Shown here one piece after another: positions 36,234-45,091 of a stretch of DNA of 64,000 bases. Location of the stretch: positions 228,692 to 292,691 of the forward strand of contig JALHRQ010000003.1 in NCBI GenBank assembly GCA_022841375.1. The letters run 5' to 3'. The stretch is from Burkholderiales bacterium. Lineage in GTDB: Bacteria; Pseudomonadota; Gammaproteobacteria; Burkholderiales; SG8-41. The notes below the pieces were generated by a model. The model did not search any database, was not told the DNA's origin, and saw only the letters and a program-made list of their open reading frames with translations. Position 1 is the stretch's first letter; each line of letters opens with the position of its first letter. A program made the position numbers and the translations under genes.

Positions 36234-36958
36234 ACGGCGTATATGGATTTCTTTTCCAGGTGTACCCATACGTCTGCTTCATTGTTTTCATCGTGGGCAG
36301 CCTCATCCGCTTTGACCGTGACCAGTACACCTGGAAGAGCGACTCCTCCCAGATGCTGCGAACCGGAACCCTGCGTTGGGGAAGCAATCTTTTTCACATC
36401 GGTATCCTGTTCCTGTTTTTTGGACATCTCGTGGGCTTGTTTACGCCGCACAGCGTGTACGGGGTGTTCCTGAGTGCGGCAAACAAGCAGTTGCTTGCGG
36501 TGGTGGCGGGCGGGATCGCCGGCCTGCTGTGCTTCGTCGGTTTGTCGCTGCTGCTGTACCGGCGGGTGTTCGACCCGCGCATCCGCCTGACCAGCCATCC
36601 CACTGATATCGCCATCCTTGTCGTGCTGTGGGTTCAACTCGTCGTCGGTCTGATCACGATTCCGTATTCATGGCAGCACGCCGATGGCAGTGTGATGATA
36701 TTGCTCGCTGATTGGGCGCAACGCATTGTTACGCTGAGGCCGGTGGACGCCACTGCGCTGATGGCCCTGCCCTGGCCTTATCTTTTTCACATCGTTTTCG
36801 GCATGACGATTTTTCTGCTGTTCCCGTTCAGCCGGCTGGTGCATGTATGGAGCGGTTTTGCCACAGTGGCCTACCTGTTCCGTTCACCCCAGGTGGTGCG
36901 CAGCCGCCGGCTCAATCTGCCGGACGGTCATAACCAGCCGCGCCAGCCCGGCGTCTGA
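36230..36958 (+). CDS. narI: Respiratory nitrate reductase gamma subunit
   Basis: A 242-residue membrane cytochrome b with five helices. It takes electrons from quinol at the periplasmic side and holds two hemes b through conserved His residues (HIGILFLFFGHLVGLF; HIVFGMTIFLLFPFSRLVH). The open frame extends upstream into narJ, but ATG 36230 (ATGA overlap with narJ) gives the normal N-terminus. Confidence 0.97.
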   Translation: MNGVYGFLFQVYPYVCFIVFIVGSLIRFDRDQYTWKSDSSQMLRTGTLRWGSNLFHIGILFLFFGHLVGLFTPHSVYGVFLSAANKQLLAVVAGGIAGLLCFVGLSLLLYRRVFDPRIRLTSHPTDIAILVVLWVQLVVGLITIPYSWQHADGSVMILLADWAQRIVTLRPVDATALMALPWPYLFHIVFGMTIFLLFPFSRLVHVWSGFATVAYLFRSPQVVRSRRLNLPDGHNQPRQPGV

Positions 36959-36978
36959 ATCATTCAGGAGATAAACCC

Positions 36979-37764
36979 ATGACTGCTGTTACAAACGCCG
37001 CTACCGTCGCCCGTATCAACGGCGTCGCGCTGCATGCGCCCGGTGAAGTCCTGTCGACGGAAGAATTACGCCAGCGTGCCTGCACCGAGCTGTTGCGCCA
37101 GACGGCGCAGGCCGCCGGTTTGCTCGCGGCGGGCGATACCGCTGCTGAGGATGGCGTGATCAGTGACGCGGCATCTTCGGCGATTGAAGCGCTGCTGGAT
37201 CAAGCCCTCGCTGTGCCCGAGCCGTCCGATGAGGATTGCCGGCGTCACTACGCCGCCGATCAAGGCCGTTACCGCACCGGCGAGCGCGTGCGCGTCCGTC
37301 ACATCCTGTTTGCGGTCACCCCGGGCGTGGATGTGGTCGCCCTGCGCAAGCAGGCGGAACCCATTTTTCTAGACGTGCGTTGTCACGATGGCCAGGCCGT
37401 GGATCGTTTTGCCGATGCGGCGCGCCAGTGGTCCAATTGTCCGAGCGGCACTGACGGCGGCGATCTGGGCTGGCTCAGCGCAGAAGACTGCGCGCCGGAG
37501 TTTGCCCGCGAGTTGTTCGGGCGCATTGAAGTGGGGGTTTTGCCGCGACTGGTACACAGCCGTTTCGGGCTGCATGTGGTCGAGGTGCTGGAGCGGGAAG
37601 CCGGTGTGACGCATTCGTTCGAGTCGGTGCACGGCGCGGTGGCGAATTCGCTGCGCCAGCAGGCTTTTGTCACGGCATTAAAACAGTATCTGAGCCTGCT
37701 CGCCGGCCAGGCCGTGGTCGAAGGCGTCGAACTCGATGCCGCCGATACGCCATTGGTGCAGTGA
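36979..37764 (+). CDS. Parvulin-type peptidylprolyl isomerase of the nar operon
   Basis: A 261-residue protein: an N-terminal SurA/NifM-like helical half and a parvulin domain at about residues 110-220 (RVRHILFAVTPG, then CPSGTDGGDLGWLS and GVLPRLVHSRFGLHVVEVLE). It has no signal peptide, so it should act in the cytoplasm, where NarGH is assembled. That parallels NifM in nitrogenase maturation. It follows narI by 20 bases and touches the next gene. Confidence 0.9.
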   Translation: MTAVTNAATVARINGVALHAPGEVLSTEELRQRACTELLRQTAQAAGLLAAGDTAAEDGVISDAASSAIEALLDQALAVPEPSDEDCRRHYAADQGRYRTGERVRVRHILFAVTPGVDVVALRKQAEPIFLDVRCHDGQAVDRFADAARQWSNCPSGTDGGDLGWLSAEDCAPEFARELFGRIEVGVLPRLVHSRFGLHVVEVLEREAGVTHSFESVHGAVANSLRQQAFVTALKQYLSLLAGQAVVEGVELDAADTPLVQ

Positions 37765-37766
37765 CC

Positions 37767-38171
37767 ATGAACATTTCGAGTTTTGAGGACCTGCTGCATG
37801 CAGCGCGACTGCAGCCCGAGCCGCAGCGGCTGCTGTTCGTGTTTGCCGATGTCGAGTTGCCCGATGACAGCACCGCCGAACAGCGCGCCCGTTTTCAGGC
37901 GGGCGAGGGCGGCACGTTTGTGCCTTTGATGTCGGTCGATAAAAAGCCCGATGAACTGAAAACATTTAATGCGCTGGTTGAAGAGTCACACCAGTTCGGA
38001 CGCGACTGGGCCGTGGTGTTCGTGGCCGGCCTGTCCGGCCGCAACGGTTGCGCGCCGACGAGTAACGAAGCCGACCAGTCATTGCAGCAGATGGTTGAGG
38101 CCATCAAGACCGGCGCCTTCGGCGCGTACATGCCGTTTGACCGGCAGGGTAACCCCTTGCAGATTGGTTAA
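37767..38171 (+). CDS. Conserved small cytoplasmic protein of the nar operon
   Basis: A 134-residue soluble protein with the ordered sequence AARLQPEPQRLLFVFADVELPDD, then RNGCAPTSNEADQSLQQMVEAI and FGAYMPFDRQGN. I recall relatives listed as ribonucleotide reductase alpha subunit, but the size and the absence of any reductase motif make that name wrong. It lies between the isomerase and nnrS genes, so a role in nitrate reduction or NO handling is possible. The start is ATG 37767, or GTG 37761 overlapping the preceding stop. Confidence 0.75.
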   Translation: MNISSFEDLLHAARLQPEPQRLLFVFADVELPDDSTAEQRARFQAGEGGTFVPLMSVDKKPDELKTFNALVEESHQFGRDWAVVFVAGLSGRNGCAPTSNEADQSLQQMVEAIKTGAFGAYMPFDRQGNPLQIG

Positions 38172-38180
38172 GGCCGGCTC

Positions 38181-39329
38181 ATGGCAGGCTTTGCATTGTG
38201 GAATCTGGGCTTTCGTCCTTTTTATCTGCTGGCCAGCGTGTTCAGTGCCTGCAGCGTGCTGTTATGGGCGGCGCAATATTCCGGATGGCTTCCTGCCGCC
38301 TACCTGCAGGGGCCGCTCTGGCACGGCCACGAAATGCTGTTTGGCTACACCATGGCGGTGGTCGCCGGATTTTTGCTGACAGCGGTGCGCGCCTGGACGG
38401 GCCAGCCGACGGCGATTGGCGTCCCGTTAATGGCGTTGGCTGCACTGTGGGTCGCCGGCCGTGTGCTGGTGCTGACGCCGTTGAGCCTGCTTGCGGCAAT
38501 GGTCAACGCTGCATTTCCCCTTGCGTTGGCTGTGGCGATCGCCATTCCGCTGTTGCGTGCGCGGAATGTCCGCAATTACTTTTTCGTCGGCCTGCTGATG
38601 GTGATGGGCGTTCTCGTCGCCACACTGCATCTCGGCCTGCAGGGCAGGTTTGAACTCCCGCCGCAGCTGGGCCTTCAGCTGGGTCTGGACGTCATGTTGT
38701 TCATCATGGCGGTGATGGGCGGGCGTGTCATTCCGATGTTCACCAATAACGGCGTGCCCGGCGCGGGCGCTGCGCGCCACCCCTTGGTGGAAAAACTGGC
38801 ACTGGCATCGCTGTTGCTGTTGTTCACCGTCGATCTGCTGCAGTTGTCGTCCGGCATTGTGGCTGCGGTTGCGCTGGCCGCCGCGATGGCTCATGGCCTG
38901 CGCCTGTTGCTGTGGCGTTCCTGGCGCACCCTTGCGGTGCCGCTGGTATGGATACTGCATGCGGCCTACGCGTGGATCGTCGTGTATCTCGCGTTGCGTG
39001 CATTGTCCGGCTTCGGCTGGTTGGGCGGATCGTACGCCGTGCACGCATTGACCGTCGGCGCCATCGGCGGCCTGACCATGGGCATGATGACCCGTACGGC
39101 GCGCGGCCATACCGCGCGGCCGCTGCTGGCCGATGGCTGGGAAATGACCTGCTTCCTGCTGATACAGGCGGCGGCGCTGGTGCGTGTTTTTGGCGGGATG
39201 GTTTCCGCAGCGCTGTATTTGCCAAGCATCCAGATTTCGGGCGTGCTCTGGGCTGTTGCTTTTGGAATTTACGCCGTACGTTACTGGCCGGTGCTGACGC
39301 AGCCGCGGCTGGACGGTAAACCGGGTTGA
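38181..39329 (+). CDS. nnrS: NnrS-family heme/copper membrane protein
   Basis: A 382-residue protein with about 10-12 membrane helices and the NnrS signature FRPFYLLAS, LWHGHEMLFGYTMAVVAGFLLTAV, GRVIPMFTNN and MTRTARGHT. NnrS is tied to denitrification and protects against nitric oxide stress in several bacteria. Its place at the end of the nar operon suggests that NO arises from nitrite made here. No nitrite or NO reductase is in the window. Confidence 0.94.
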   Translation: MAGFALWNLGFRPFYLLASVFSACSVLLWAAQYSGWLPAAYLQGPLWHGHEMLFGYTMAVVAGFLLTAVRAWTGQPTAIGVPLMALAALWVAGRVLVLTPLSLLAAMVNAAFPLALAVAIAIPLLRARNVRNYFFVGLLMVMGVLVATLHLGLQGRFELPPQLGLQLGLDVMLFIMAVMGGRVIPMFTNNGVPGAGAARHPLVEKLALASLLLLFTVDLLQLSSGIVAAVALAAAMAHGLRLLLWRSWRTLAVPLVWILHAAYAWIVVYLALRALSGFGWLGGSYAVHALTVGAIGGLTMGMMTRTARGHTARPLLADGWEMTCFLLIQAAALVRVFGGMVSAALYLPSIQISGVLWAVAFGIYAVRYWPVLTQPRLDGKPG

Positions 39330-39421
39330 GCCTGTTGCAGGCAAAAGCGGCTCGGGCAAGCGCAGTTTTCAATACCAACGGATCGCGACCGCAGGGTTGG
39401 CGATAGGCCGGGATCAACAGC

Positions 39422-40084
39422 ATGTCCGATGACATTTTGCGTCGCCTGCGACGCTTTCACACGCAATACTTTCCCCGGCTGAGGAAGCAGTTCCGCAATC
39501 TGGTTGACGAAGGGCAGCATCCCACGGTGCTGTTTATCGGCTGCTGCGACTCCCGGATAGTGCCTTACCTGTTGATGGACAGCGGTCCGGGCGAATTGTT
39601 TATCGTGCGCAACGTCGGCAGTTTTGTGCCGCCGTTCGATGCTTCTCATGGTTACCACGGTACGGCTGCAGCGATCGAATTCGCCGTGCTCAACCTCGGT
39701 GTGCGCGAGATCATCGTCTGCGGCCACAGCCATTGCGGCGCGATCCGCGCGCTTTATACCGAACCCCCGGCCGAGGCGCTGCACATGATCCAGTGGCTGG
39801 AACTCGGACGGGATGCCGTGCTGCCGGTGACGCTGTCGGAAGAGGCGCTGCGCCGCACCGAGCAGCGCTCGGTGGCTTTGCAGCTTGAGCGGTTGATGGA
39901 CTACCCGATGGTTAGGCGGCGGGTAGAGGCGGGAAATCTTTACCTTCGCGGCTGGCATTACCTGATTGAGGAAGGCAAGGTGCTGGTGCTGGATGTCGAA
40001 AGCGGGCAATTTGAACCATTCGACGCCGCCATCCAGGCGGCGAGGGCGAATGATCCTCTGGACGGCATCAATTTGTTGCCATAA
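39422..40084 (+). CDS. Beta-class carbonic anhydrase
   Basis: A 220-residue zinc enzyme interconverting CO2 and bicarbonate. Zinc ligands are in CCDSRIVP (Cys, Asp-Arg pair) and HSHCGAI (His, Cys). The gene starts 92 bases after nnrS, and the start context (ATCAACAGC ATG) is unremarkable. Link to the nitrate genes is not evident. It could act with a SulP bicarbonate carrier, though none is adjacent. Confidence 0.95.
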   Translation: MSDDILRRLRRFHTQYFPRLRKQFRNLVDEGQHPTVLFIGCCDSRIVPYLLMDSGPGELFIVRNVGSFVPPFDASHGYHGTAAAIEFAVLNLGVREIIVCGHSHCGAIRALYTEPPAEALHMIQWLELGRDAVLPVTLSEEALRRTEQRSVALQLERLMDYPMVRRRVEAGNLYLRGWHYLIEEGKVLVLDVESGQFEPFDAAIQAARANDPLDGINLLP

Positions 40085-40115
40085 GCGGCATGGACTCCAC
40101 CATCGGAGCAGACAC

Positions 40116-40505
40116 ATCGACTACGCAATACTAAAACTGATACACGTGGGCTGTGTGGCCACCAGTTATGCCCTTTTCGTATTGCGCGGCACGTGGATGC
40201 TGGTGGAATCACCCCGGCTCGGGCAACGGTGGGTCAGGATAGCCCCGCATATTGTGGATAGCGCGTTGCTGGCGAGTGCGATCGCGATGGCAGTGACCCT
40301 GCGCCAATATCCTATGGTAGCCGGGTGGCTTACCGCCAAGGTGGTGGCACTGGCGGGTTACATTGCTCTGGGCATGATCGCGTTGCGATTCGGCCGCACC
40401 CGCGGCGTACGCATTACGGCATGGCTGACTGCACAAGCGGTATTTTTCTACATTGTTTGCGTAGCAATCACGCGTGATCCGCTGCCATGGCGCAGCATCC
40501 AGTGA
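40116..40505 (+). CDS. SirB2-like four-helix membrane protein with apparent ATC start
   Basis: About 129 residues with four membrane helices (HVGCVATSYALFVLRGTWML; APHIVDSALLASAIAMAVTL; WLTAKVVALAGYIALGMIALR; AWLTAQAVFFYIVCVAI). It matches the SirB2/invasion-gene-expression up-regulator family of unknown function. The family normally begins M-x-Y-x-x-L-K-L-x-H; here the DNA gives ATC-GAC-TAC at 40116, seven bases after GGAG. No ATG or GTG fits at that point. The first standard start would be GTG 40146, truncating helix 1. Confidence 0.65.
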   Translation: MDYAILKLIHVGCVATSYALFVLRGTWMLVESPRLGQRWVRIAPHIVDSALLASAIAMAVTLRQYPMVAGWLTAKVVALAGYIALGMIALRFGRTRGVRITAWLTAQAVFFYIVCVAITRDPLPWRSIQ

Positions 40506-40675
40506 TTCTTACGCGGTGGCGATCACCAGCCCGAGGGACTGCCGGATTCCAGTTGCACGGCTGCTTCAAATAGCTGATCGCGCCGCCAGTGCTGAATAAA
40601 CGTGGCATCAATAATTGCAGTGTAACCTGCTGCGATTATTGTTGGTGCGCCGGTCCGCTGCGCGTATAACCTGCA
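40506..40675 (-). pseudogene. Relic of an AAA-ATPase/kinase gene
   Basis: A minus-strand frame ending at stop 40525-40523 reads RLYAQRTGAPTIIAAGYTAIIDATFIQ and HWRRDQLFEAA. This closely resembles the P-loop-kinase half of bifunctional aminoglycoside-phosphotransferase/ATP-binding proteins (AGY-x-VIVDATFL...QRDLF). Just downstream the match continues in another frame as LGLVIATA, showing a frameshift, and it ends at a stop. Both ends of the gene are missing. The rest of the 206-base gap holds nothing else that I recognise. Confidence 0.55.
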
Positions 40676-40711
40676 AACGTCCCGGGACTGACGTACTGAA
40701 GTGCGTGCCGC

Positions 40712-41902
40712 TCAGGCGGTGACAGGTGCTGAGCCCGTCAGAAAATATTGCATCAGTTCGGCAACGGGCCGTATGGCCGTGCCAAACGGCAGAGGCTCGG
40801 ACCCGCGGAAGAACAGACCTTTTTTGATGTCTCCCTTCAACGCATAGGCAAGCCGGGTATCAATGCAGAACTGCCCGGCTGAAGCAATACCGTCGCGCAG
40901 CCCGCACATGGTCAGGCAGTTGAGCCCCTGCACGCAGCGGCGCTGGTCAGCCTTGGCATGGGACTGCAGGGCTTTTTCGCGGCCGAGGTAGTTTTTCAGC
41001 CATGGCGTCAACACGGCGCGCGCCGGCAGGCCGGCGACGCTCATGAAGGTGACGATGTTTTCGGGTTTCGCTTCCGCCAGAACACGCTTGAATGCAATAT
41101 CAGCGTCGCCTTCCTCGGTGACGGCGAAAGGCGTGCCGATCTGCACAGCAGCCGCGCCCATTTGCAGCAGGGCGCGTATCTGCCCGTGAGTGTGGATGCC
41201 GCCGCCGGGAATCAGCGGGATCTTTTCGCTTTCCAGTCCCATGCCGCGCAGCAGTTCGAGAATTTCGACCAGGGCCCGTTCGAAGTCGAAGCGCGTGTCG
41301 CTGATTTCCTCAATCTTCGGCGCGCCTAGATGGCCGCCGGCATATCGCGGATGCTCGATGACGATGGCGTCGGGCAGTCGCTGCTTGCGCAACCATTTTT
41401 TGACGATAATGTTGACGCCTCGTGCATCCGACAGGATGGGAATCAGCGCCACGTCGGGGAAATCACGGGTCATTTCCGGCAGATCGATCGGCAGTCCCGC
41501 GCCCATGACAATGGCGTGTGCACCGCTTTCGCAGGACTGCCGCACATAAGTGGCATGCGCCGCCACGGCCTTCATGATGTTGACCGCGATGGCGCCGCGT
41601 CCCGCTGCGATCTCAAGCGCCATTTTGATTTCACGGTCGAGTGCGATCAGGTTGATGCCATCGAGCTCAGCGCGGTCGTGGGTTTTCTGCGATTGCGCCA
41701 GCAGATCGGGGTGATGATGACGCAGATCCACGCTGGAGACGGTTCCCAGCGCGCCCAGCGCCGCAACGTTTCCGGCCAGCCGGTGCGCGGAGATGCCGAC
41801 CCCCATGCCACCCTGGACGACGGGCAGCAGGCCGTGCTCCTTGAGATGCCAGTTCGGCAGCGCTGGCAGAAGGGTTGGATCGGTCTGCGCAGCGCTCGTC
41901 AT
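40712..41902 (-). CDS. NAD(P)H-dependent flavin oxidoreductase, nitronate monooxygenase-like
   Basis: A 396-residue FMN TIM-barrel protein of the 2-nitropropane dioxygenase/FabK family: VVQGGMGVGIS at the start, HAIVMGAGLP, HPRYAGGHLGAP and IPLIPGGGIHTHGQ, then AAAVQIGTPFAVTEE. An extra C-terminal segment holds four Cys (CVQGLNCLTMCGLRDG, QFC). I chose ATG 41902; an ATG at 41989 would overlap the radical SAM gene by 44 bases. A function in nitronate detoxification would fit the nitrogen context, but substrates in this family vary widely. Confidence 0.85.
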   Translation of the reverse strand: MTSAAQTDPTLLPALPNWHLKEHGLLPVVQGGMGVGISAHRLAGNVAALGALGTVSSVDLRHHHPDLLAQSQKTHDRAELDGINLIALDREIKMALEIAAGRGAIAVNIMKAVAAHATYVRQSCESGAHAIVMGAGLPIDLPEMTRDFPDVALIPILSDARGVNIIVKKWLRKQRLPDAIVIEHPRYAGGHLGAPKIEEISDTRFDFERALVEILELLRGMGLESEKIPLIPGGGIHTHGQIRALLQMGAAAVQIGTPFAVTEEGDADIAFKRVLAEAKPENIVTFMSVAGLPARAVLTPWLKNYLGREKALQSHAKADQRRCVQGLNCLTMCGLRDGIASAGQFCIDTRLAYALKGDIKKGLFFRGSEPLPFGTAIRPVAELMQYFLTGSAPVTA

Positions 41903-41945
41903 CTTGGCATCGTTCGATCTGGCATGGATTTCATGCTTGTTGATT

Positions 41946-42899
41946 TCAGCCGTAAGCAATACAGTTCTCGCAGACAGTGCCTCGGACATCGCGTTTGAGG
42001 TGGGCGGCGCGCAGTTTTGTGAAGTTGTCCGAATTCCAGGCTTCCATGAACGAGACTTTGTTGAGGTCGCCCATGGTCCAGTTGGTCGTTGCATCGAAGC
42101 AGCAGGCCGACAGGTTGCCTTCGGCGGTGACGTGGCCTTCGGTAAAAGCCGACCAGCAGGGCAGGGGTTCGCGCAAGGCGCCGATCCGCCCCTGATTGCC
42201 AGCGGTCGGCCGGTAACCGAGCTGTTCCTCGCGCTGGATGGCGAATGCGCCCATTGAATACAACGGCAGCCAGTAGTGCTGGTCGACGTAAGGCAGCACT
42301 TTTTCCTGCAGCAGGGCTTCCATTTTCTGTTGCTGTTCGCCGTCGTAGCGGATTGATGATGCGTAGAGGCCGGTTTTGTAACCGCCTGCGGCGCGTATTT
42401 CCCAGGCGCTGCGGACGTTGGCGAGAGCGCGATGGAACAGGCGACCGGCAACGCCCATGACTACTTCAAATTGTTCTTCGTCGGCGGCATTAACCGACCA
42501 TTTGAGCGAATCCAGACCGGCTTTCATGCAGGCTTCCACCGCTTCTGGAAAAGCCATTGAGGCATTGGAGGTCAGGAAAACGTAGGGGAAGCCCAGTTCC
42601 TTCTTGGTATAGCTGATGCAATCGACCAGCAGTCGCGGATTCATGAACGATTCGCCGAGATAAAACATGCCGACTTCCTCGACCCCGGCCTCACGCATTT
42701 CGCGGGTGATGCGCTTGAACAAGTTGAAATCCATATCCCATTTCGGCTGCACTTCGCGAGTGCGCAGCGCGCAGAAACCGCAACGGTAATTGCAGCGCGG
42801 TGAAATTTCGATTTTCACGCTTTTCGGTGCCGGCGGTTTGGCGTGCAGGAATTCGGCCGGGATGCGGGTGATGTTGTCGATGCGTTCAGTGATGGTCAT
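41946..42899 (-). CDS. Radical SAM protein with SPASM-like C-terminus
   Basis: A 317-residue enzyme with the radical SAM cluster C36-x3-C40-x2-C43 (PRCNYRCGFCALR). A C-terminal Cys group (PCW, SACCFDATTNW, CENC) should hold an auxiliary iron-sulfur cluster. The FYLGESFMNP segment replaces the usual GGE loop. Members of this broad group modify peptides or make cofactors. Substrate is unknown, and no short precursor peptide is seen beside it. It is followed 43 bases later by the flavin oxidoreductase gene. Confidence 0.85.
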   Translation of the reverse strand: MTITERIDNITRIPAEFLHAKPPAPKSVKIEISPRCNYRCGFCALRTREVQPKWDMDFNLFKRITREMREAGVEEVGMFYLGESFMNPRLLVDCISYTKKELGFPYVFLTSNASMAFPEAVEACMKAGLDSLKWSVNAADEEQFEVVMGVAGRLFHRALANVRSAWEIRAAGGYKTGLYASSIRYDGEQQQKMEALLQEKVLPYVDQHYWLPLYSMGAFAIQREEQLGYRPTAGNQGRIGALREPLPCWSAFTEGHVTAEGNLSACCFDATTNWTMGDLNKVSFMEAWNSDNFTKLRAAHLKRDVRGTVCENCIAYG

Positions 42900-43031
42900 T
42901 ACAGCCTCTAGGGTTTCTGCAGTTTGGCGGGTTGAAAAATGGAATTACCCCCGCGGTCGCCACCATGATGCGCGGCGCACTGCAGGGAAGAAAACTCCGG
43001 GCCGGACGGAATGTACCGATCGCGGCCAATT

Positions 43032-43475
43032 TCAGCGCATTACCAGCACTGGCGTTGTGGTATTGGCCAGTACTTTCTGGGTTTCACTGCCGATAATGAG
43101 CTTGGACAAGCCGCTACGTCCATGCGAGGCCATGATGATGAGGTCGCAACCGTGTTTCTTGACGGCCTTAACGATGGCGTCCGCCGGAAAATCGCTGGTG
43201 ACGAAAAAGGATTGCGCTTTGACCCCGGCGTCAGCGGCTTCCTTTTTGACGATTTCAAGATGTTTCTCCGCCACTTTTTTTGCGCGCAACTCAAAGTCCT
43301 TGGGCAACACAAAGTTGGGCGGGATGTAGTCAGCGTAGACATTGAATTTGTAGGCCGGTGCGACGTGAAATCCGGTGATTTTTGCGCCGGTCAGTTTGGC
43401 CAGTGCAACCGCTTTTTTGACTGCTTTGCGGGACAGCGCTGAGCCATCAATTGGAACCATGATATTTCTAAACAT
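43032..43475 (-). CDS. Universal stress protein, UspA family
   Basis: A 147-residue single-domain Usp. The ATP-binding pattern G-x2-G-x9-G-S/T is visible in ASHGRSGLSKLIIGSETQKVL, and the N-terminus NIMVPIDGSALSRKAV is typical. It is divergent from ccoN, and the FNR box in the shared gap could control both, fitting low-oxygen induction of Usp proteins. Confidence 0.95.
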   Translation of the reverse strand: MFRNIMVPIDGSALSRKAVKKAVALAKLTGAKITGFHVAPAYKFNVYADYIPPNFVLPKDFELRAKKVAEKHLEIVKKEAADAGVKAQSFFVTSDFPADAIVKAVKKHGCDLIIMASHGRSGLSKLIIGSETQKVLANTTTPVLVMR

Positions 43476-43542
43476 GATTGATATCCTTCAAGAGATTTTC
43501 TGAAAATACAAGCGCAATTTAGTCGTTTGGGCCGTGAGGAGC

Positions 43543-43556
43543 TTGATGTAGATCAA
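43543..43556 (+). promoter_or_regulatory. Perfect FNR box between uspA and ccoN
   Basis: TTGATGTAGATCAA matches the FNR consensus TTGAT-N4-ATCAA exactly. Its centre is about 67 bases before ccoN and about 74 before the uspA start, so it can drive either gene. Confidence 0.9.
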
Positions 43557-43616
43557 AACCACACTCTGCGTGCCCTGATTATCCTTGCACCGTGACCAAT
43601 CTGGCAGGGAGCCTCC

Positions 43617-45041
43617 ATGCAGTCGCAATCTACGTATAACTACACTGTGGTCCGGCAGTTCGCGATCATGACCGTTGTCTGGGGCATTGTCGGCATGCTT
43701 GTCGGCGTGCTGATCGCCGCGCAACTGATCTGGCCCGAACTGAACCTCGCATCCTGGCTGTCCTATGGCCGCCTGCGGCCGCTGCATACCAATGCGGTCA
43801 TTTTCGCGTTTGGCGGCTCGGCGCTGTTTGCGACCTCGTATTACGTGGTGCAGCGTACCTGCCACGCCCGGCTTTTCGGCGGGTGGTTGCCTGCCCTGAC
43901 ATTCTGGGGCTGGCAACTGGTTATCGTGCTGGCTGCGGTCACGTTGCCGTTGGGGATGACCAGCGGCAAGGAATACGCCGAGCTGGAATGGCCGATTGAC
44001 CTGCTGATCACCGTGGTCTGGGTGTCCTATGCAATCGTGTTTTTCGGCACGGTGTTCAAGCGCAAGACACCGCACATTTATGTCGCCAACTGGTTTTTCG
44101 GTGCATTCATCCTGACTGTGGCAGTGCTGCATCTGGTGAACAGCGCGGCGATCCCGGTTTCGCTGACCAAGTCCTATTCGGCGTACGCCGGGGTGCAGGA
44201 TGCGATGGTGCAGTGGTGGTACGGTCACAACGCGGTCGGCTTTTTCCTGACCGCCGGCTTCCTTGGAATGATGTATTACTTCATTCCGAAGCAGGCCGGA
44301 CGCCCTGTTTATTCCTACCGCTTGTCGGTGGTGCATTTCTGGGCGCTGATATTTACCTACATGTGGGCGGGTCCGCATCACCTGCACTACACTGCGCTGC
44401 CGGACTGGGCGCAGTCGATCGGCATGATCTTCTCTCTGGTGCTGCTGGCACCGTCCTGGGGCGGCATGATCAACGGCATCATGACGTTGTCAGGTGCATG
44501 GCACAAACTGCGTACCGATCCGATTCTCAAGTTCCTGGTGGTATCGCTGTCGTTCTACGGCATGTCGACCTTCGAAGGTCCGATGATGTCGATCAAGACC
44601 GTCAACGCACTGTCGCACTACACCGACTGGACGATCGGCCATGTGCACAGCGGCGCGCTGGGCTGGGTCGGGATGGTCACGGTGGGCAGTCTCTACTATC
44701 TGATCCCGCGCCTGTTCGGCCGTACCGAAATGCACAGCATGAAACTGGTGACCCTGCATTTCTGGGTGGCGACCATCGGCATCGTGCTTTACATCGCTGC
44801 GATGTGGATTGCCGGCGTGATGCAGGGCCTGATGTGGCGTGCGGTGAATCCCGACGGCACGCTGACCTATGCCTTTGTCGAATCGGTCAAAGCCACCTAC
44901 CCCTATTACATGGTGCGGCTGCTCGGTGGAACGTTGTATTTCTCCGGGATGCTGATCATGGCCTACAACGTGTTCAAGACCGTGGCCGGACAGAAACCCG
45001 CGGAGTCGGTCATTCCTGCAGTTTCCGGGGCGCACGCGTGA
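43617..45041 (+). CDS. ccoN: Cbb3-type cytochrome c oxidase subunit I
   Basis: The 474-residue catalytic subunit of the high-affinity terminal oxidase, with about 12 helices and the low-spin heme b, high-spin heme b3 and CuB. Conserved His segments include [48 protein letters not shown] and [12 protein letters not shown]. The family length is normal. It is preceded by a perfect FNR box and is the first gene of ccoNOQPGH. Confidence 0.97.
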   Translation: MQSQSTYNYTVVRQFAIMTVVWGIVGMLVGVLIAAQLIWPELNLASWLSYGRLRPLHTNAVIFAFGGSALFATSYYVVQRTCHARLFGGWLPALTFWGWQLVIVLAAVTLPLGMTSGKEYAELEWPIDLLITVVWVSYAIVFFGTVFKRKTPHIYVANWFFGAFILTVAVLHLVNSAAIPVSLTKSYSAYAGVQDAMVQWWYGHNAVGFFLTAGFLGMMYYFIPKQAGRPVYSYRLSVVHFWALIFTYMWAGPHHLHYTALPDWAQSIGMIFSLVLLAPSWGGMINGIMTLSGAWHKLRTDPILKFLVVSLSFYGMSTFEGPMMSIKTVNALSHYTDWTIGHVHSGALGWVGMVTVGSLYYLIPRLFGRTEMHSMKLVTLHFWVATIGIVLYIAAMWIAGVMQGLMWRAVNPDGTLTYAFVESVKATYPYYMVRLLGGTLYFSGMLIMAYNVFKTVAGQKPAESVIPAVSGAHA

Positions 45042-45046
45042 TTATA

Positions 45047-45059
45047 TAAGTAATTGATT
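45047..45059 (+). repeat. Dispersed AT-rich repeat, copy 4, inside the cco operon
   Basis: TAAGTAATTGATT, identical to the core of copy 1 at 1231-1243. It fills the 50-base gap between ccoN and ccoO. Confidence 0.55.
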
Positions 45060-45091
45060 ATAAACGAAATTTAGAAACATCAGGAGAGTAC

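Noticed and set aside
37767-38171. Naming the small nar-operon protein as ribonucleotide reductase alpha
   Set aside because: 134 residues and no catalytic or nucleotide-binding motif of that enzyme.
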